Assembly: GCA_958450365.1 (NCBI GenBank)
Contig: CAUEEP010000741.1
Location: 310,001 to 374,000 of the forward strand
Length of the DNA: 64,000 nt
Direction: 5' to 3'
DNA from: Mesorhabditis belari
Lineage: Eukaryota; Nematoda; Chromadorea; Rhabditida; Rhabditidae
Shown: positions 21,727 to 33,172 of the stretch, in pieces
How the letters are laid out: the number at the start of each line of letters is the position of its first letter
Numbering within the stretch: position 1 is the stretch's first letter
Translations under genes and position numbers: made by a program
Notes under the pieces: model-generated
Seen by the model: the letters and a program-made list of their open reading frames with translations, nothing else
Told to the model about the DNA's origin: nothing
Databases searched by the model: none

Positions 21727-23002
21727 TTAGGTTGGTGCAAAAGAAATTTCGATCGTCTAAAATGTTCTTATTTTTTTAATCTGAAGAGCTTATTTGATGT
21801 TCTTTTTTGCATTTGTACTCTTGGATATTTACTTTATTTTCGCATTTTTTCAAAATTTGAGCTTTGCTTTTTAATTGATTTTTGCTTTAGATCATGGTGG
21901 ATCAAAAGTATTGTTCTGCGCACGTGTCTTCTCTATGACTTCAAAATGGGCAAAACGCTGCTGATTCACATCGTGATCTCTGTTCCTTCTTTGGATAAAG
22001 AGTTATCACCGAAAAGATCATGCCTGTCTGGTTTGCTCCCATCCCGAGATGGTAATGGAATCTCTTCGAAGACGAATCACTATTGGACATCGTGCCACAA
22101 TCTCAATAACAATGAATTGAAACAAATTAATTGAAGCTGATCCAATGCAAACAAGACAAGAACTTGCCAAACATCTCCAATGTGATCATTCAACAATTAT
22201 ACGCCATTTGGAAATAATTGGAAGACAACTCATGTGGACAATGGGTTCCACATCAATTGAGTGTTACGAGAATCCTGGGAGCACGCGTTCCGAATCCAGC
22301 CATATCTTCCTCCAGAAGTCGAAAAGCCATATTTTTTTGAGAATATCTTGACGATGGATGAGAAGTGGATTCACTTTGATAATACTTCTCGAAAGACAAT
22401 GGCTTGACAAGGTCGAAGCGCCAATTCCAACTCCAAAGCCGGATTATCATGGGCGCAAAGAAAGTGATGTTGTCTTGCTGGTGGAATAACAATGGACGTT
22501 CCATTTTGGAATTATTAGAGCCCGGAAAAACCAGGTGGATTCCATCTTATTTTATTCAACAACTCAAGAAGGTTGACGAAATTTTGCGCCGAAAAAGGCC
22601 TAAATCCCTCAACTATCAACTTTCTCCCGTGATAATGCTCCAGCTCACACGGCAAAAACCTCTTGTAAGGAACCAGAGAAGTAGGATGGAAGGGTCTTAC
22701 CACATGCGCCGTATAGTCCAGACTTAGCACCCTCCGATTTTCACCTTTTCAGAACCATTCAACATTCCCTTGAGAATTGCCAGTTTAAGAATGCAAAAGA
22801 AGTCGAAAATTGGGTGACCAACTACTTTGCATGCAAGAATCAAGCGTTCTTTGAGAAGGGGATCCGCAATCTGAAGCAACGTTGGAGGGATGTCATAGAT
22901 AACTATAATGGTGCTTATTGTTTTAAATAAATTGTTATCTAAAAAATTTTGGATGACTTGTAATGTTATGTAAAAACCGAAATTTCATTTGCACCAACCT
23001 AG
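21727..23002 (+). mobile_element. Full-length mariner
   Basis: 1276 bp bounded by TTAGGTTGGTGCAAAAGAAA and (right end, reverse complement) CTAGGTTGGTGCAAATGAAA, with TA on both sides. The ends match the irritans/cecropia-type mariner terminus (TTAGGTTGGTGCAAAAG). Confidence 0.93.
21894..22930 (+). pseudogene. Mariner transposase, decayed
   Basis: Recognisable pieces in order: a helix-turn-helix part TRQELAKHLQCDHSTIIRHL (22148 on), the first catalytic aspartate in TMDEKWIHFDN, the second in DNAPAHT and the third in APSDFHLF. The C terminus reads KGIRNLKQRWRDVIDNYNGA and ends at 22930. At least three frameshifts and several stops separate them, so no active protein is expected. The spacing of the second and third D fits the mariner DD34D pattern. 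Confidence 0.85.
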
Positions 23003-23373
23003 TACTTAAAGACAAAAACTTTTAAAATGCCATTGATGCCATGTGTTGTAAATAATCTTGTCCTGAATACTCAACTAGAGACTATAATCTGATTCTAAGA
23101 TCAATTGTATAACACAAGATGGAATTGGAAGCTTTCTGTTTGCCCAGCTCTTGTTCAATTGTGAAAACTTGTAAGTGGAATTCAACTGGATGTGATGGCT
23201 AAATGAAATAAGCCATAGATCGGTCGACGCGGAGAATTCAACGCCGATTCAGAAGCTGCTTTCCGTTTCTGCTATGGAGACACTCTGTCAAAAAGTTATA
23301 AGCATGCAAAGTTTGTATGGGAAGTCCAAAATCACTCGTGTTATCCGCAGATTTCCCAGAAGTTTTTGGAAAG

Positions 23374-23431
23374 TGGTCCTAGTGGCGTGGGATAGAATAC
23401 GAAGCAGAGACCCTCTAGTTCGAGTCCGCCA
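23374..23431 (+). mobile_element. tRNA-like (pol III) element fragment
   Basis: CTAGTGGCGTGGGATAG resembles an A box and TAGTTCGAGTCCGCC a B box, at tRNA-like spacing. The stems do not close, so this is a SINE head or tRNA relic, not a working tRNA. Confidence 0.45.
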
Positions 23432-23795
23432 TCCTACTTTTCTTTTGCTTTTTTGGATTTGCAAAGTTAATTGTTTTCTTTTTCAAATACAAGTTTCGTT
23501 TAAACTATTTTTCATAAAAATGTTTGCTTTTAACTATTAACATCAAACAGCTATCATTAAAATCCAAAAAAACAAAAGATATGCGAGAAGTTAGCTGGCG
23601 TTAGACTTGTCTATCGAAATCTGCACGAGTCTTTGTGAAACCGAGCTTCTCAACATTGATACATTGATAATCGAAGCTTTGTTAACTCTTATGCTCTAGG
23701 CTACAATCGAATCAACTATCTGTGTTCGAGAGCTAAACTGCACAATCAAGGGCATAGCAAGTAAGCTTACAAGAATAGCATCTTTTTAGATACCC

Positions 23796-24016
23796 ACTGG
23801 AAAATGAAATAGCATATTTGAAAAAGATCGTCACTTTCGCGCGTCTGCCCAACTCCCTTGTCTTTGCCGTATTTTCTAAATAAGAATATTACCAATGTAG
23901 CCCTTGAAAAGAGCTTTCAGAAAATGTATAACACTAATAGTTTAAACTCAAATACAAGGGAGTCAGACGCGCGAAAATGACGATCGTTTTTCAAATATGA
24001 TATTTCATTGTCCAAC
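23796..24016. mobile_element. Foldback/MITE with 70-bp inverted repeats
   Basis: Left arm (23796-23868) and right arm (23946-24016) are reverse complements, sharing ATCGTCAYTTTCGCGCGTCT and CTCCCTTGT. The central spacer is about 80 bp and carries no gene. Confidence 0.85.
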
Positions 24017-24401
24017 TACTGTATATTGCCTAGTATAAAAGTAACGTTGGTCTATTGTTTAACCATTACTGCTCGCATCCCTAACCCCTCCACTTTCTCC
24101 TCTAGAGTTATTCTTGGAGTTGCTAAACTTTCGAGTTGACTACTCACTTTGAAGTGAGAAGTCAAATTCAAATTCTTTTTCAATTTCTTCTTCTCCCCTT
24201 CTCTCTTCAAATTCTTCCAACCTCAGCCACCGATCAGCATTCTTGTACTTTCGATGTACTTCATGGATGCTTTCTAAAAAGTCGAATCATAAATTTGCAT
24301 CATGAAACACAAAATTTGTATTTTAAAGCGCAAAATTTACATTTAACTTATTTGATGATCCGAAACGAGTAAAATAATTTTTCTTTTCACAACTCCCGTT
24401 G

Positions 24402-27400
24402 ATGGAAGGTGGTCGACCCGTCAGCGGTAAGTGTTTAAAGTCGAATTTTATTCGTTTTGGTGAGTGATTTTGAAAAAGTGTTTACTTTTTGCCTAGATGC
24501 TAGTAAGTCCCGTGGATGCTATAGTGGTTGGGTAGGGACAATTTTTTTCACCAAATGAGCTAATTTTTTGCAGCTAGGGGCTTTTGAGGTATGCTGAATC
24601 GATTAAAATTGAATTCAGCCTGCGCAAATTGAGCCTAGAAGCGATAGCGACCCATTCCGAAAGCAAACAACGTTAAGTGGTCAAGAAACTAAGAAACGCT
24701 GCATCCGTTTGTTTCTTGTGGCCTTTCTCGAACTTTTCTGACGAGATCGAAACTCGTTTTTCCAATGACGCTAGTTTCATCTGCAATTAGTCGTGAATGT
24801 TGTTAAAAGTTGCGAGAATCTTGTATTGCAACCATCACCAATCGATTTTAGCATAGTCAAAAACCCCTGGGTGCGATAAATCCACAGCTCAATTGGCGGA
24901 AAAAAGCTTTTGCTTCTTGCTCCTCTTCTGCTCCTTGCTCCTTCTCACCTCCTTGCTCCTCTTTGCCTCCTTGCTCCTTTTCTGCTCCTTGCTCCCTCTT
25001 CTGCTCCTTGCTCCTTTCACTCCTTGCTCCTCTTCTGCTCCTTGCTCCTCTTCTACTCCTTGCTCCTCTTTTGCTTTTGAAAAACAAAAAATAAGTTTCA
25101 AAGCTAGCAATTCTGGGAAATTTCAAACATTCTTTTCATTTCAATTTCAAACATTTGAACAGAACTTAAAGAGTTGTGTGGCTTGTTGGTTGATCTGAAA
25201 CATGAACGTCAATTTAACAATCAAAAGTATCATTTTCAATATTAGTATATTTAACAAAAAGAAACAGGAAAGGCAGACAGTAGCTCAACAGAACAAAATC
25301 ATAAACACTATCATCATCTTCAATATTGGTGATTTCTCCATCAACACTCTCCAAAGATTTTTTGATTCTATAGACACCTTACCATACGGAAAAACTCAAT
25401 GAGTGCGATCCAATTTCAAGCGTGAACATAAGACAAAAGCGGGAATAAGGAAGATTTAGATTTGAAATACAAAAAAAAATAGGAGGAATGGAATTTCGGG
25501 ACCTAGTCAAAATAGCGCCGCCAATACAGCGCCGTTCAAAACAGCGCCATTCAAAACAGCGCCATTCAAAACAGCGTCGGTTGCCAAAAACAGCGCCCAC
25601 CAAAAATCGCGCCGTTCAAAACAGCGCCCATGCAAATCGCGCCGTTCAAAACAGCGCCAAATTTAAAGATTTTAATGTAGATTAACCAATGCTCTTTTGG
25701 AGTTTTCCATAAAGGCTTTATTTCTCGTGCACCTCAAGTAAAATAGTACATAAAAATTTGTTTATTCAATTAACGAAATGAAAAATGAAACAACGGAGTT
25801 AATTTTGGTGTTACAGTAGTTTATCCAAAAGAGGATGACTTTTAGAAAACAAGAAGAAACAAAAATGCCAAAAATGGGCCAAATAATAGAGAATGCTTAC
25901 ATTGCTTGAAATTTTCCTGAAAATGTGGCTGAGCGACACTTTTTTTTTTTGTTTTTCTAGCATCCTTGGGGTGCGTCTTAGCTAAATAAGTCAAAAATGC
26001 TATTCTAGAAATACTCCATATTTTAATATGTATGAAATACAATACGTATACTCCATATTTTCCTTTGTTTTTCCTTATGCATTGTTTGCATTGTTTTATT
26101 GACCTATATACTTTGTTTTTTTTTCAGAAGAAGTGCAAAAAGACGGTGGGCGAGCTTCGACACTAAAGCACCGCCTCAACACGTTGAGTGATCAACTTCA
26201 GGAGTTAAAGTAAGGATCCTTTGCCAAATTTGTATTTGCGGCTAAGGTTTTAAGTGGTTATTTTGCCTGTTAGGTACTCACTTTGACTACTTTTTTATAA
26301 GTACTACAACTATAAGTAATAAGTACTATAAGTAATAAGTTTTATAAATTACTATAAGTAAGTCAAACACTGCTAGATAACACTAGTAAGACATACTAGT
26401 GTTACCTAGCAGTGTTTGAATCGATTATAGCCAAACGTTTTTAAAGAAATGCCTTGCGGTTTATTTTTTACTATAGTTTTTATTTAGACGAAACAATGAT
26501 GAGAAGGCGACCGAGATTCAACGACTCAATCAAATGTGGGCATTTCTTTCAGCTTCTTAAGAACTGTTGAGTTTAGAGCCGAAAATTGCAAGCCGATTTG
26601 ACTTCTCTAAAGGGGAGTCGAAGAAAGCACAGCCGAGAATTGCCCACCTGACATTCTTCGCAAGATGGAGCCCGTTATGGTACAATTTATCGTGATTAGA
26701 AAACTTTACTAGCTCTTGGAAGCTTTGAGTAAACATACTAGTTCGACCTGCAGCTTTGAGTAAACATACTAGTTCGACCTGCAGTAATTATGAATGTTAG
26801 AGTTCTTTGATAATATAAAAGCTATAGTACATGGAATAAAGTAGTTATTGGCGAAAAAATAATTCAAGAGTAGCATTTGCTAAGTTTTTACGATTATGTA
26901 ATTTATTTATTTAGGATTTGAAAGCGATTTCACAAGAGAAAGTGCGTCAGAATGTCGAGATTTCGCGTTTGATGGTGCATGAACTCTGCTACGCACTATT
27001 CACAATGAAACGACTGCAATTCGAGTGAGATTTTAATGTGAAATAAGATTCTCTGAAAGTGGTTTCTTCAAGTTAATGTTTTCGTGTTTTTCGTTTAGTT
27101 AGTGTTGTAATTACTCATTCATCTATTAGGAACCGCCGACGAAGAGATCTACTTCAGCCAAATCTGCCTTGATGTAATCAACTCGCGTCAATTGCTTGGT
27201 GAAGAAGTCGAGAAGGTTGTCGAGAAATGCGAAAAGCAATGCTGAAAAAGGGATTTGTTTAAGGCAAGTTTATTTATCTCAATAAGCATTTAGCTCGATA
27301 AGCATAATATCCATAAATTTATTTAGCTAACTTAAAAATAAACTTTCAATTTAACCCATGTCTAAAAGGTTACTTTTAGGAACTTACTGCACTCGAGGCA

Positions 27401-28094
27401 GGAAAAGATGCCACTGATGCGCAGCTCCGTATTTGCGAAGCTACTTTGCGACGGTAATCTTAAATTTTTCTGAATCTTTACTTTTATCATTGAGTTTGGC
27501 GATGGTGGCCCGCCAACTAGGAATTCCGGGTCTCAAACAAAACGGTTTATTTAGTTTTGATTATTGTGTTAAGCATATGTTTAGAACTTGCACCCGCCGC
27601 AACGTCTTTAAGAAGCCCGTCGATCATCTCCTACACATACGATGGTCAGTACATGTCGACCCGCCAACGAATGGACAATTGCGAGCCTTGCATCTTCTCC
27701 AGACACCACTCGATCGGCCGGCTACCCCAATATTGGTGATGACATTGAGCGATCGCCCTGCTCGAGTGCTTATGAGGTGGATAAAGCTTGAAAATATTCA
27801 ACATATTTACGAACTCTGTTATGTAGATGAATGTTTGTGTGTGGAACACGGATTCGGCTCCTTGTCATCGCGTACAAACAACACCGAAACGTCGCAGTGC
27901 CAGCCTCAAGACTCCAGTTCTCCGCTATTTGGCTGCAAATTTTTATTGCAAGTGTTGATTTAACGTAAAACTACTTAGTAATTAACTTTTTCACTGTTTA
28001 GATTCCATCACCAGCAGCATCAACGTCTTTCGCTGAAACAGTGACAACTACTTCGACCACGAAAACCCAGGATCTCGGTGATCAATCGCAAGAT
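24402..28094 (+). CDS. Unidentified coiled-coil protein, about nine exons
   Basis: Exons whose phases join well: 24402-24426 (MEGGRPVS), 26128-26209 (GRASTLKHRLNTLSDQLQEL), 26488-26535 (NNDEKATEIQRLNQ) and about 26579-26690 (RKLQADLTSLKGSRRKHSRE, then PPDILRKMEPVM after one extra C). Further exons: about 26913-27025 (QEKVRQNVEISRLMVHELCY), about 27130-27245 (TADEEIYFSQICLDVINSRQ then LLGEEVEKVVEKCEK) and about 27380-27453 (ELTALEAGKDATDAQLRICE). After an unclear segment, 28001-28094 ends with TSTTKTQDLGDQSQDIFK and a stop. Heptads of L/I spaced by charged residues indicate a coiled coil. I do not recognise the family. Introns are short except the first (1.7 kb, two minisatellites). A second possible terminal exon (SGLMAWIWSSKTLSPRIFDE, stop near 28255) suggests an alternative end. 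Exon borders after 26535 are provisional. Confidence 0.6.
24842..24898. repeat. Fragment of dispersed repeat family R1
   Basis: AAAACCCCTGGGTGC and CCACAGCTCAA match the leading block of the 3.2 and 9.5 kb copies. The unit part is missing and a minisatellite follows directly. Confidence 0.5.
24905..25072. repeat. CTCCTTGCTCCTCTTCTG minisatellite
   Basis: 15-18 bp units in intron 1 of the coiled-coil gene. Frames on both strands stay open through it. Confidence 0.93.
25510..25660. repeat. 15-bp minisatellite (CGCCATTCAAAACAG)
   Basis: About nine units with variants such as GCGCCCACCAAAAATC, in intron 1 of the coiled-coil gene. Confidence 0.93.
26364..26418. repeat. Short perfect-like hairpin in an intron
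   Basis: CAAACACTGCTAGATAACAC and its near-complement around a 5-base loop (ACTAGTA...TACTAGT). About 25-bp arms. Confidence 0.85.
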
Positions 28095-28418
28095 ATCTTC
28101 AAATAGGTAAGGACATTTTGATTTTGTCCTAACAAGTTTTGCTATTCCCTTTTCAACTTTCCAAATATAATGTACTATTTTAGTGGTTTGATGGCCTGGA
28201 TATGGAGCAGCAAAACACTTTCGCCTCGAATCTTTGACGAGAAGAAACGCCGCTAGACCTAAAATCATCCTGTTTGTAGCTTTGTGATCTCATTCTTGGT
28301 TTAATCGCGCATTTATCGATCTGAAGTTTTGTCGATTGGTATTTAAAGTTTTTCGGACTCTGTCTTTCTTGTTGAGCGCCTGCTTCCTGTAATTTGTTGT
28401 AATCTTTTACCGATAGAA

Positions 28419-28424
28419 AATAAA
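28419..28424 (+). terminator. Candidate poly(A) signal
   Basis: AATAAA about 325 bp after the main stop and 165 bp after the alternative stop of the coiled-coil gene. T-rich sequence precedes it. Confidence 0.4.
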
Positions 28425-28697
28425 TCGATTAATTTCACTCAAACAAAACTTATGAAAATAAAGTTCAACTTTGACTTTATGTTTACAATGAGTTTACAGT
28501 TATTGTATAAATCCAGTTCAACGATAATTATGACTCAAAAAAAAGCATGCCAGAACCAAATCTCCCGGTAATTGTGATCCGGATTTCAATGAAACATGGG
28601 GATTTGTTACCGTTAGATAAAATTAGGCCGGTTTTGAACATTCCACTTGGGTCGACAATATCGACTCGACATATCATTTAATCTTTTCTTTCTTTCC

Positions 28698-28942
28698 TCA
28701 TAGCAACAGCTTAGTGCTAAATTGAAGGTGCCAGAAAGGGTGTGTTTCGATTTTTGAGCACAACTTTTACACCAAGAGACAAGCTCAAGCCTCAAACCGG
28801 GGAAATAAATTCTATTTTTTGATGCCCATTCGTTCTAATGGTCAACGGATTGAGCCCTATTAAAAATGAGCGAATAAAACGCGAGCTTACACTCAAATCT
28901 GTTCTAATAACTGTGGTTGAACTTGAATTCAGTGATCGTTTC
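28698..28942 (+). repeat. 245-bp dispersed repeat, copy 1
   Basis: CTCATAGCAACAGCTTAGTG through GAATTCAGTGATCGTTTC, almost identical to 32928-33172 (a handful of substitutions). Contains TGCCAGAAAGGGTGTGTTTC, also found inverted near 44575-44590. No coding assignment. Confidence 0.9.
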
Positions 28943-29267
28943 TTGTTCTGTCCACCGAATGGTTGTACCTTTACACCCATTCATCCGGCATTCAATAAAG
29001 GATTTCTACTCATCGTTCAAGTTTACCAAGTTTACCGTTTACTTGGTACCAAGTCCGGTACCAAGTTTACCACAAAACATAGCAACAGCTTAGTGTTAAA
29101 TTTGTGCAATCAATTGACAATCAATTGACAATCAATTTTTACCGCAATTAGGTCACCCACTGGATTTTTATTTTAATAATTTAAAAAGCTTATCACTTTT
29201 CTTTTGAATCAATTTTAGACAATGCCAAACCATTGTACCGTACTATCAACTTACAACTACAATTGTT

Positions 29268-29490
29268 GCCAGTGTACTGTAATTAGAGCATAGAATTAGA
29301 GCATAGAATTAGAGCATAGAATTAGAGCATTGTAGACAGTGTACTGTAATTAGAGCATTGTAGCCAGTGTACTGTAACTAGAGCATTGTAGCCAGTGTAC
29401 TGTAATTATAGCATAGAATTAGAGCATTGTAGCCAGTGTACTGTAACTAGAGCATTGTAGACAGTGTACTGTAATTAGAGCATATAATAA
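29268..29490. repeat. 28-bp minisatellite
   Basis: Units GCCAGTGTACTGTAATTAGA plus GCATTGTA, with embedded runs of the 13-bp GAATTAGAGCATA sub-unit. Confidence 0.93.
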
Positions 29491-30189
29491 GTTATTTAGA
29501 ATTAGAATAAGTTAAGTGAGATATTGCCAAATATCTTGAGAAAATGCTGTCAACTTGTATCAACTTACAACTACAATTGTTGGTTGTTAAAATAAGTGTC
29601 TGTTAGCTTTGCATATATCAAAGGGATCCGATGCCCACGTAGCATTAAAAGGACAAGTCCTGGTTTCAGTCCATCAAACGGATCTTTGCAACATTCGCCG
29701 ATCGCTTCGCCGATCAAAACATCTGATATTTACATTGAATTCTATTTCCCTACATTCTTTTTGCTCAATCAAATCTTGTTGTTTATTTGAACGGAAACTA
29801 ATTGAATGTCAATCATTTCAGTGAACATTCTTTCCTTCTTTCTATCTTTTCTCTGAACTCTTTTATTTGTCTCTGTTCTCCAATTCCATTCATGTTCTCC
29901 ATTCCATTCATATCATATGTTTTCCCTTGACAATCTTTTCCCAATCAAAAAGGTCACCTCAGCTATTTTCCTCTTATTCGATCTGTTAACTTTTCAGATA
30001 AACGAGAAAAATCAAGGACCAAATGATATTTGAACAAAAGAACCATCAGAACATGGATTCGAGTCTTGTGCTTAGATTTAAAACTATTAAAAACTTAAAA
30101 TGTTCTATTTTAGTTATTCTTTCGTATGATCAAGGCTTTACTGATTAAACTTCATCATTATCCTGTTCTACTTGCGCATTGACGATTTG

Positions 30190-30330
30190 CTTTTAAACTT
30201 TCTTCCTTTCTTCCTTTCTTCCTATTTCTTCTTGGGGAAAGATGGCGTCAATAGTTTAGTGGTAGAGCCTTTGCCCGGTAAGCAGAGGGTCAACAGTTCA
30301 ACTCAATCTATTCCCACTCTTCCTTTCTTC
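30190..30330 (+). mobile_element. tRNA-headed SINE-like element
   Basis: A pyrimidine leader ends in TTCTTGGGGAAAGATGGCGT, then an A box (TAGTTTAGTGGTAGAGCC) and a B-box-like CAACAGTTCAACTC. The A-to-B interval is normal tRNA length here, unlike the adjacent copy. The tRNA fold is incomplete. Confidence 0.55.
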
Positions 30331-30520
30331 TTCCTTGACTTTCTATTTCTTCTTGGGCAAAGAAGGTACCGATGGCTCAGTGGTAGGAGAAGCTGAAGCT
30401 GATGCAGAGGCAGAAGCAGAAGCTGAAGCAGAAACAGATGCAGAAGCAGAAGCAAAAGGTCAAGGATTCAATTCCCTCGATTCCAAATTCTTTGCCATTA
30501 ATTTCTTTCCTTTATTACAA
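30318..30520 (+). mobile_element. SINE-like element with internal GAAGCW expansion, copy 2
   Basis: The leader TTTCTATTTCTTCTTGGGCA and A box GATGGCTCAGTGGTAG are followed at once by GAGAAGCTGAAGCTGATGCA repeats, then the B box AGGTCAAGGATTCAATTCCC and the tail TCCAAATTCTTTGCCATTA. The inserted run is about 85 bp. The 16.3 kb copy has about 430 bp at the same place. Confidence 0.75.
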
Positions 30521-30594
30521 CTTTGAATTGATCATCGGATTGTCATTTATTGGAGTTAAACATAGTATATAATATGGCTATAATTGGCTTGCTT

Positions 30595-31265
30595 CTTCAA
30601 ACTGGCTAGACTGTAGCTTGTAAGACATTTAGGCAAAACATTTAGCTTGTATACTGTAGCAGACTCTGGCTATACTGTAGCTAGACTTGAGGGTACTGTA
30701 GCAGAGTGTAGCAGACTGTAGCTATACTGTAGCTAGACTTGAGGGGACTGTAGCAGAGTGTAGCAGACTGTAGCTATACTGTAGCTAGACTTGAGGGTAC
30801 TGTAGCAGAGTGTAGCAGACTGTAGCTATACTGTAGCTAGACTTGAGGGGACTGTAGCAGAGTGTAGCAGACTGTAGCTATACTGTAGCTAGACTTGAGG
30901 GGACTGTAGCAGGCTGTAGCAGACTGTAGCTAGACTTGAGGGTACTGTAGCAGACTGTAGCATACTGTAGCTAGACTTGAGGGTACTGTAGCAGACTGTA
31001 GCTAGACTTGAGGGGACTGTAGCAGACTGTAGCAGACTGTAGCTAGACTTGAGGGGACTGTAGCAGGCTGTAGCAGACTGTAGCTAGACTTGAGGGTACT
31101 GTAGCAGGCTGTAGCAGACTGTAGCAGACTGTAGCTAGACTTGGGGGGGACTGTAGCAGGCTGTAGCTATACTGTAGCTAGACTTGAGGGGACTGTAGCA
31201 AGAGTCTCTATGGCTACATCAGAGTCTATATGGCTATGAAAGCATTTAAGGGATACTGTAGCGGA
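30595..31265. repeat. Compound minisatellite (CTGTAGCTAGACTTGAGG)
   Basis: Higher-order units made of GACTGTAGCAGAGTGTAGCA and CTGTAGCTAGACTTGAGGGG. The early part has a repeating period of about 61 bp, later copies are shortened. Confidence 0.95.
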
Positions 31266-31694
31266 AGCTGTAATAAAGTAGCATATCAACTTTTCGATTT
31301 ATCCAAGCTTTACCAAATTTTATTGTATAAATATGTTTCGAGTATTGTAAATGGAAATAAACTTTCGAATTGTGAAAAGAGCACTTGTAAACTACAATGA
31401 AACCCTATTAAAACGTTTCTTGAAAATCAAATAAACAAAGACAATGAACTTTTTCGTTTTCTGCACAAATGTGAATCATTCGGGCCCGTTTTTTGGCGTT
31501 TCTTTTGCTCTTTCTTTTGCTTTTCCCCTTTTCAAACCCTCGACATCCCTTTGAAAAGTGCAAAAAGACAATGATCCGATGAAAATCGGCCAAAAAATTA
31601 CATCATATTTTTCCAAAAAATATTCTTTTGTTTTGATTTTTTAAAGAAAAAACAATTATTTTTTTTTGTCGGTTTGAGGGAAAATTTATGAAAA

Positions 31695-32015
31695 GATGGC
31701 TGACTGGTAAGTGTCACTAATCAGGTCGAGGTCGCCCACATGCGACATGGTCACCCTTCATTCCCCTCGGGTTGGAGAGGTTTTCTGGAGGGCAGTCGGT
31801 GGATTTGTGCCCCAGTTCTAAAAGTGACAAGCCACTCCTTCATCGTCATCTTCCCTCACCACCAAAAGTATTAGTTCCCCATTGAGCTTAGGGTTGGGGC
31901 CGTCTGTCGTGACGTGGGGTTATTAAGATATAGCCTAGTATTTGTTGTCGTTATATGTGTTGATATATTCTGTATGCGATAAATTCACCACTGGTAGCCC
32001 CAGTCGGTATTTTTT
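31695..32015 (+). mobile_element. tRNA-derived SINE, family S1 copy 2
   Basis: Head GATGGCTGACTGGTAAGTGT, body and 3' end CCACTGGTAGCCCCAGTCGG match the 13.5 kb copy in order, with small deletions (the B box is reduced to GAGGTCGCCCACATGCG). More decayed than copy 1. Confidence 0.8.
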
Positions 32016-32017
32016 AA

Positions 32018-32925
32018 ATGAAGTTAGAAAAGTGATCTTTTGATCTTTCCAAATTCAAAAGTTTAATTGATTTCTTGATTTCTTTAAAATTTAAAAATCA
32101 ATTAAAGCTTTTGAGGTTGACAATCGATTGACAATATTGTGATTCTGTTTTTGACAAGTTAAAGTAAGGCAATCCGGTTTTAAAGCTTGCTTGGTGTGCG
32201 CACAAGATGGAAACACAAAATTTCCGCGTCAGATTCTCATTTCTTTTTCTTTTCTTTTTATTTTTATTTATGAAATGAAGTGAGAAAAGTGATCTTTTGA
32301 TCTTTCCAAATTCAAAAGTGTAATTGATTAACAAAAGTTAATTGTTTAATTGATTTCTTTAAAATTTAAAAATCAATTAAAGCTTTTGAGGTTGACAATC
32401 GATTGACACAATTGTGATTCTGTTTTTGACAAGTTAAAGCAATCAAATCCGTTTTTAAAGCTTGCTTGGTGTGCGCACGAACTGTATTGGAACCTTTTCG
32501 GAACCGTATTGGAACCGTATTAGATCAAAATAGGAGCCGTATTGGAACCGAATTGGAACCGTATTGGATCCGTATTGAAACCGTATTGGAACCTTAAAAG
32601 GAACCGTATTGGAACCGTATTGGAACCGTATTGGAACCGTATTGGAACCGTATTGGAACCGTATTGGAACCTTTTAGATCCAAGTAGGAGCCGTATTGGA
32701 ACCGTATTAGATCAAAATAGGAACCGTATCGGAACCGTATTGGAACCTTTTGGATCAAAGGAGGAGCCGTATTGGAACCGTATTAGATCAAAATTGGAAC
32801 CGTTTTGGAACCGTTTTGGAACCTATTGGAACCTTTTAGATCAAAATAGGAACCCTATTGGAACCGTATTGGAAAATGGAAACACAAACTTTCCGCGTCA
32901 GATTCTCATTTCTTTTCTTTTCTTT
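32018..32925 (+). repeat. Tandem duplication; second copy split by a minisatellite
   Basis: 32018-32250 and 32273-32480 share AGTGATCTTTTGATCTTTCC through GCTTGCTTGGTGTGCGCAC. In copy 1 this runs straight into ATGGAAACACAAAATTTCCG. In copy 2 the continuation ATGGAAACACAAACTTTCCG only appears at 32876, after the intervening array. Confidence 0.85.
32483..32873. repeat. 11-bp minisatellite (GGAACCGTATT)
   Basis: About 30 units with interspersed TTTTAGATCAAAATAG variants. Its plus-strand frame (NRIGTVLEPYW repeats) is an artefact of 33-bp periodicity. Confidence 0.95.
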
Positions 32926-32927
32926 TT

Positions 32928-33172
32928 CTCATAGCAACAGCTTAGTGCTAAATTGAAGGTGCCAGAAAGGGTGTGTTTCGATTTTTGAGCACAACTTTTA
33001 CACCAAAGAACAAGCTCAAGCCTCAAACCGGGAAATAAATTCTATTTTTTGATGCCCATTCGTTCTAATGGTCAGCGGATTGAACCCTATTAAAAACGAG
33101 CGAATAAAACGCGAGCTTACACTCAAATCTGTTCTAATAACTGTGGTTGAACTTGAATTCAGTGATCGTTTC
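32928..33172 (+). repeat. 245-bp dispersed repeat, copy 2
   Basis: Near-identical partner of 28698-28942. Both borders are abrupt. Confidence 0.9.

Noticed and set aside
30190..30330. Functional tRNA gene
   Set aside because: The box motifs are good but stems fail. The pyrimidine leader and second adjacent copy mark a SINE.
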